A DNA stretch of 64,000 nucleotides, taken from assembly GCF_026898115.1 (NCBI RefSeq), contig NZ_CP114036.1:1550001-1614000 (forward strand). Direction: 5' to 3'. The stretch comes from Streptomyces sp. S465. GTDB lineage: Bacteria > Actinomycetota > Actinomycetes > Streptomycetales > Streptomycetaceae. The notes under the pieces were generated by a model that had not been told where the DNA came from, made no database searches, and was given only the letters and a program-made list of their open reading frames with translations. A program made the position numbers and the translations under genes. Shown piece after piece: positions 61,351 through 64,000 of the stretch; position 1 is the stretch's first letter; the number at the start of each line of letters is the position of its first letter.

Positions 61351-61983
61351 ATGGACCTCCGGATTCTTCCACTCGCCGTCACCATGATGGCCGGGCCGCA
61401 GATCGTGGCCGCCGTCATCCTGGTGACCACCGCGCGACCGGTGCGGGTGTGCCTGACGTTCCTCCTCGGGGTGGCGGCCGCGACGACGGCGGGGGTCGCT
61501 CTCGCCCTGGGGCTGTGCGGACTGCTGGGGCAGGCCGTCCCACCGGGCAGCCCGGCCGACCCGGGGTCGGCCGCCTCGGTCGTCCAGCTGGTGCTGGTGG
61601 GACTGCTGGCGCTGGTCGCGGTGAAGAACGTGGTGCGGCGGCGGACGGTCGAGCCGCCGAAGTGGCTGGGCTCGCTGATGGAAGCCGGTCCCCGTAAGGC
61701 GCTCACGACCGGCTTCCTGATCATCCTGTTCATGCCGTCCGACATCGTGGTCATGCTGACCGTGGGGGTGAATCTGGAGCAGCACGAGGCGGGGTTGGCG
61801 GCGGCCGTGCCGTTCATCGCCGCCACCGTGCTGATCGCGGCACTGCCGCTGCTCCTCTACCTCCTCCTCGGCGAGCGGGCGCGGCGCGCGATGCCCCGGC
61901 TCCGGGAATGGCTCACCACCCACAGCTGGGTGATCAATGTCGCCGCGTGCCTGATCTTCATCGTGCTCATCCTGACGCCCTGA
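61351..61983 (+). CDS. GAP family (Sap-like) membrane protein
   Basis: A 210-residue polytopic membrane protein with six hydrophobic segments. LLPLAVTMMAGP-type opening and PRKALTTGFLIILFMPSDIV are as in the GAP family (Sap, sulfolipid-addressing protein, of mycobacteria; transport roles are proposed). ATG 61351 begins MDLRILPLAVTMMAGP. Confidence 0.8.
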   Translation: MDLRILPLAVTMMAGPQIVAAVILVTTARPVRVCLTFLLGVAAATTAGVALALGLCGLLGQAVPPGSPADPGSAASVVQLVLVGLLALVAVKNVVRRRTVEPPKWLGSLMEAGPRKALTTGFLIILFMPSDIVVMLTVGVNLEQHEAGLAAAVPFIAATVLIAALPLLLYLLLGERARRAMPRLREWLTTHSWVINVAACLIFIVLILTP

Positions 61984-62014
61984 CGGCCTGATGACGGCCT
62001 GTGGGGCTGGGGAC

Positions 62015-63241
62015 CTAACCAGAACGTCCCCTGCCGTGCGCCCCCGTCCGGCCCGTGGCGGCCAGGAGGGCGACCACCGCGAGGGCGGCCAGCAGGATCA
62101 CCACCAGGAAGAGCACCGTCAGCACGGTGGGATGGTTCCACAGGGCGAACACCGCGGCCGGCACCAGCAGGACCGCCGTCGTCAGCCCCCGCCGGTGGTC
62201 CGCGGTCCAGGTGCCGGCCCGTCCGGTGCGCATTCCGTGGTCCGCTCCCCAGCGGGCCACGCTGTCGGCGAGGATCTCGGCCCGGCCGCGTACCGTGCTC
62301 GGCAGCCGTCCGGGGCCGGCCAGATAGGCGCCGGCCGCCACCACGACGCCGAGCACCAGCACGGTGAGCACCGTGACCCGCAAGAAGCGCACCACCGTGT
62401 CGAAGAGGACCGCGGCGGCCTCCCGGGACAGCACGCTCGCCGGCACGTGGTCGAGGCAGTAGCGGCGGCCCACCACGAGGGCCAGCGCCAGGGCGAGGGA
62501 GGTCAGCGCGGTGCCCAGGGCCGCGCGGGCGAGCGCCCGGCGGCACCGGCGGGCGAGCAGCACTCCGATGCCGCCGAGGGTCACCGTCAGCGCGGGCAGC
62601 CAGTTGCCGGCCAGGTCGAGGAAGTGCGCCGACCGCCTGATGGTGGCGAGCCGGTCGGAGTGGAAGAGGACGAGCCGCTGGTGGATGTCGGGAATACCGG
62701 TCACCACAGGGAGTCCGGCGTCCACCAGCTGGTCTCTGACCCGTTCCACGGCGGCGCCGACGTTGAGGGTGACGGTGTGGCCCTCGACCCCGACCGGTCC
62801 GCCGCCCTTACCGGTGAGGGCGCCCACGACGGCGGTGTGGGCGGCCCGGTTGGCGCCGGTCCACACGGCGGGGAAGTGCTCACTGTGCACGATGTGCGCC
62901 GCGACCTTCCGCACCGCCTGGTCCAGGGCCGAGTCCAACTGCGGGGCCAGCCCCTCGATGGTGTCGGCGGCCCGGTCCGGAAGGCCGTGGGCGCGCAGCC
63001 AGGAGGCGATGTCGGCGGTGATCTCGCGGCTGTTGTGGCGGATGTCGACGGCCTCGCTGACCTGGTCCACGGCGGTGTCCTGGATCGCCGGGTCCTTCGC
63101 GAGCGGGGCGACCGTCGCCACGTAGCGGTCGGTGTCCAGGACGATGTCGTGGACCCACACCGTCAGCACGGACACCGGTACGAGCAGGCAACCGAGCAGG
63201 ATCAGCAGGGCCGACACGGCGCTTCTGGCCATGACATCCAT
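62015..63241 (-). CDS. Multi-segment membrane protein with large extracytoplasmic domain
   Basis: A 408-residue protein. One N-terminal segment (residues about 8-30) is followed by an extracellular part of about 170 residues (DTDRYVATVAPLAKDPAIQD and so on, as in many Streptomyces integral membrane proteins), then four to five C-terminal segments. ATG 63241 has GGGAAGG eight bases upstream. The frame remains open to 63784, but that part is a GC-rich repeat and is not coding by my judgement. Function unknown. Confidence 0.78.
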   Translation of the reverse strand: MDVMARSAVSALLILLGCLLVPVSVLTVWVHDIVLDTDRYVATVAPLAKDPAIQDTAVDQVSEAVDIRHNSREITADIASWLRAHGLPDRAADTIEGLAPQLDSALDQAVRKVAAHIVHSEHFPAVWTGANRAAHTAVVGALTGKGGGPVGVEGHTVTLNVGAAVERVRDQLVDAGLPVVTGIPDIHQRLVLFHSDRLATIRRSAHFLDLAGNWLPALTVTLGGIGVLLARRCRRALARAALGTALTSLALALALVVGRRYCLDHVPASVLSREAAAVLFDTVVRFLRVTVLTVLVLGVVVAAGAYLAGPGRLPSTVRGRAEILADSVARWGADHGMRTGRAGTWTADHRRGLTTAVLLVPAAVFALWNHPTVLTVLFLVVILLAALAVVALLAATGRTGAHGRGRSG

Positions 63242-63299
63242 CTCCCGCCTTCCCCGGCGGGGGCGCATCCCGGGTGACACGTGCGGGTGAGCGAACATG

Positions 63300-63610
63300 T
63301 CCAAGCGGATCAGCGGCCCCGGCGGCGCCCGGACGGCTCCCCGCCCCCGTCGAACCGGCGGGCTCCAGTGGGTCCCTGAGGCCCCGACGGGCCTCAGGAC
63401 CCCGCTCCGGACCCGGCGGATCTCTGCGCCTGGCGAACCCGTGGGCCCCGGCGGCCCCGCGGACCCTGGCGGGTCTGATCCATGGCGGGCCGGTGACCCC
63501 GGCGAACCTCCGGACCCCGGCGGGCCGGTGGCCCCGGCAGCCCTCCGGACCCCGGCAGCCCCGTGAACGCCAACTGCCCTCTGAACCCCGCCGGACTCCG
63601 GACCCCGCCG
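63300..63610. repeat. GC-rich imperfect repeat between the last two genes
   Basis: In a 505-bp intergenic stretch, CCTCCGGACCCCGGC recurs at 63507 and 63542, with related copies of GGACCCCGGCGG/GCGG elsewhere. In the minus frame it reads GATGPPGSGGSPGSP, collagen-like Gly-Pro text, but no start codon with a ribosome site drives it. Confidence 0.6.
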
Positions 63611-63746
63611 ATCCCGTGGACCCCGGTGGGCACGAATCCTGACGGGTCGGTGGCCCCGTGGGGTGCCGGTGGGCTGGTGGCGGCACCGGGGCTCTGCGGC
63701 CCGCCGGGCTCCCGCCTCCGGTGGGGCCCTGGGCTTCCGGGGGCGA

Positions 63747-64000
63747 TCAGGGGGTGGCCGGGGTGCGGCCTGCCAGGGTGTCAAGGTCGGTGCGGGCCAG
63801 GCCGGTCAGTCGTTCGACCTCGGCGGCGTCGAGGGCACCGCAGTCCAGGCCGCGCAGCAGATGGCCGCTGAGTGCCTTGGCGGTGGCCGGTTCGTCGGCG
63901 ATGCCGGTGCCCCCGGCCGTACGGTCCACGTACGCGGCGAGCCGTTCCGCCGCGGCTTCCAGGCCCTCGCGGTAGAAGGCGTAGACGGCGGCGTAGCGGG
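63747..64000 (-). CDS. Unrecognised protein, C-terminal part, runs off the window
   Basis: The last 84 codons of a frame whose start lies right of the window. The text runs RYAAVYAFYREGLEAAAERL and then GLDCGALDAAEVERLTGLAR, mostly helical, ending in GRTPATP. I do not recognise the family. The stop is TGA at 63747-63749. Confidence 0.6.
   Translation of the reverse strand, partial: RYAAVYAFYREGLEAAAERLAAYVDRTAGGTGIADEPATAKALSGHLLRGLDCGALDAAEVERLTGLARTDLDTLAGRTPATP

Noticed and set aside
63242..63784. Collagen-like N-terminal extension of the membrane protein
   Set aside because: Gly-Pro text comes from a GC-rich repeat; ATG 63241 has a ribosome site and a proper membrane signal start.
1..64000. 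tRNA, rRNA, insertion sequence or prophage genes
   Set aside because: None of the typical text (cloverleaf arms, transposase DDE frames, integrase or phage structural genes) is seen.

Overview
The window is a 64 kb piece of a very GC-rich actinobacterial chromosome, almost certainly Streptomyces. The codons end mostly in G or C, GTG starts are common, start codons are often preceded by GGAGG-type sites, and many genes have recognisable Streptomyces-type products (DUF6643, DUF6332, DUF4865, TerD-type, PLP-dependent Cds1-like cysteine synthase family). The best-recognised locus, 9.06-13.88 kb, encodes a geranylgeranyl diphosphate synthase, a class I diterpene cyclase that matches my memory of CotB2 almost residue for residue, and two paralogous cytochrome P450s. 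This is the cotB1-B4 order known for cyclooctatin, so the strain probably belongs near S. melanosporofaciens. That placement is inference from recalled sequences, not a database match.

Layout. 0-8.4 kb: a partial MpaB-type oxygenase, a MerR regulator divergent from a SulP anion permease with a 24-bp palindrome between them, an acyl-CoA dehydrogenase, a GT-C mannosyltransferase-like protein joined in frame to a PPOX domain, and the dihydroxyacetone kinase operon dhaK-dhaL-dhaM. 8.4-16.5 kb: the cyclooctatin operon, a strong bidirectional terminator, a further P450 divergent from a TetR regulator with a probable operator, and an MpaB-type pseudogene. 16.6-25.8 kb: a small acyl-CoA catabolic island (acyl-CoA dehydrogenase, LysR, HTD2-type hydratase, MHS-family transporter, PucR-like regulator, SDR dehydrogenase, Nudix hydrolase). 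26-32 kb: membrane proteins, an Asp/Glu racemase, an HpnB-like glycosyltransferase, a two-domain TerD protein and a DUF6643 protein. 32.5-38 kb: a Dos/Dev/Osd-like locus with response regulator, broken cyclic-nucleotide-binding gene, ATPase-type anti-sigma protein, tandem universal stress protein, DosS-like two-GAF histidine kinase and an Rv1733c-like membrane protein. 38-47 kb: a beta-helix/AAA ATPase fusion overlapping tail-to-tail with a large membrane alpha/beta hydrolase, then DeoR, SRPBCC and a Cds1-like enzyme. 47-64 kb: sugar-type ROK and LacI regulators, transporters, small DUF proteins, two decayed loci (DUF2797 and a two-component system), a geranylgeranyl reductase-family enzyme, an M20 dipeptidase, a TmrB-Nudix fusion, and several membrane or lipoprotein genes.

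How genes work together. CotB1 makes GGPP, CotB2 cyclises it to the 5-8-5 tricycle, and CotB3/B4 hydroxylate it. The neighbouring P450/TetR pair could be an unrelated detoxification pair or an extra tailoring step. DhaK/L/M form one PTS-linked phosphorylation unit. The HK/RR pair at 32.5-37.3 kb probably senses oxygen or redox through a haem-bearing GAF domain and controls the stress genes between them. The ROK kinase and LacI repressor at 58-60 kb share a classic operator.

Sequence decay and repeats are unusually visible. There are at least four pseudogenes with identifiable lesions and several short tandem repeats with clean periods (30, 24, 15, 12 and 23 bp), two of which are read into regulator proteins. 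I saw no rRNA, tRNA, CRISPR array, insertion sequence or replication origin.
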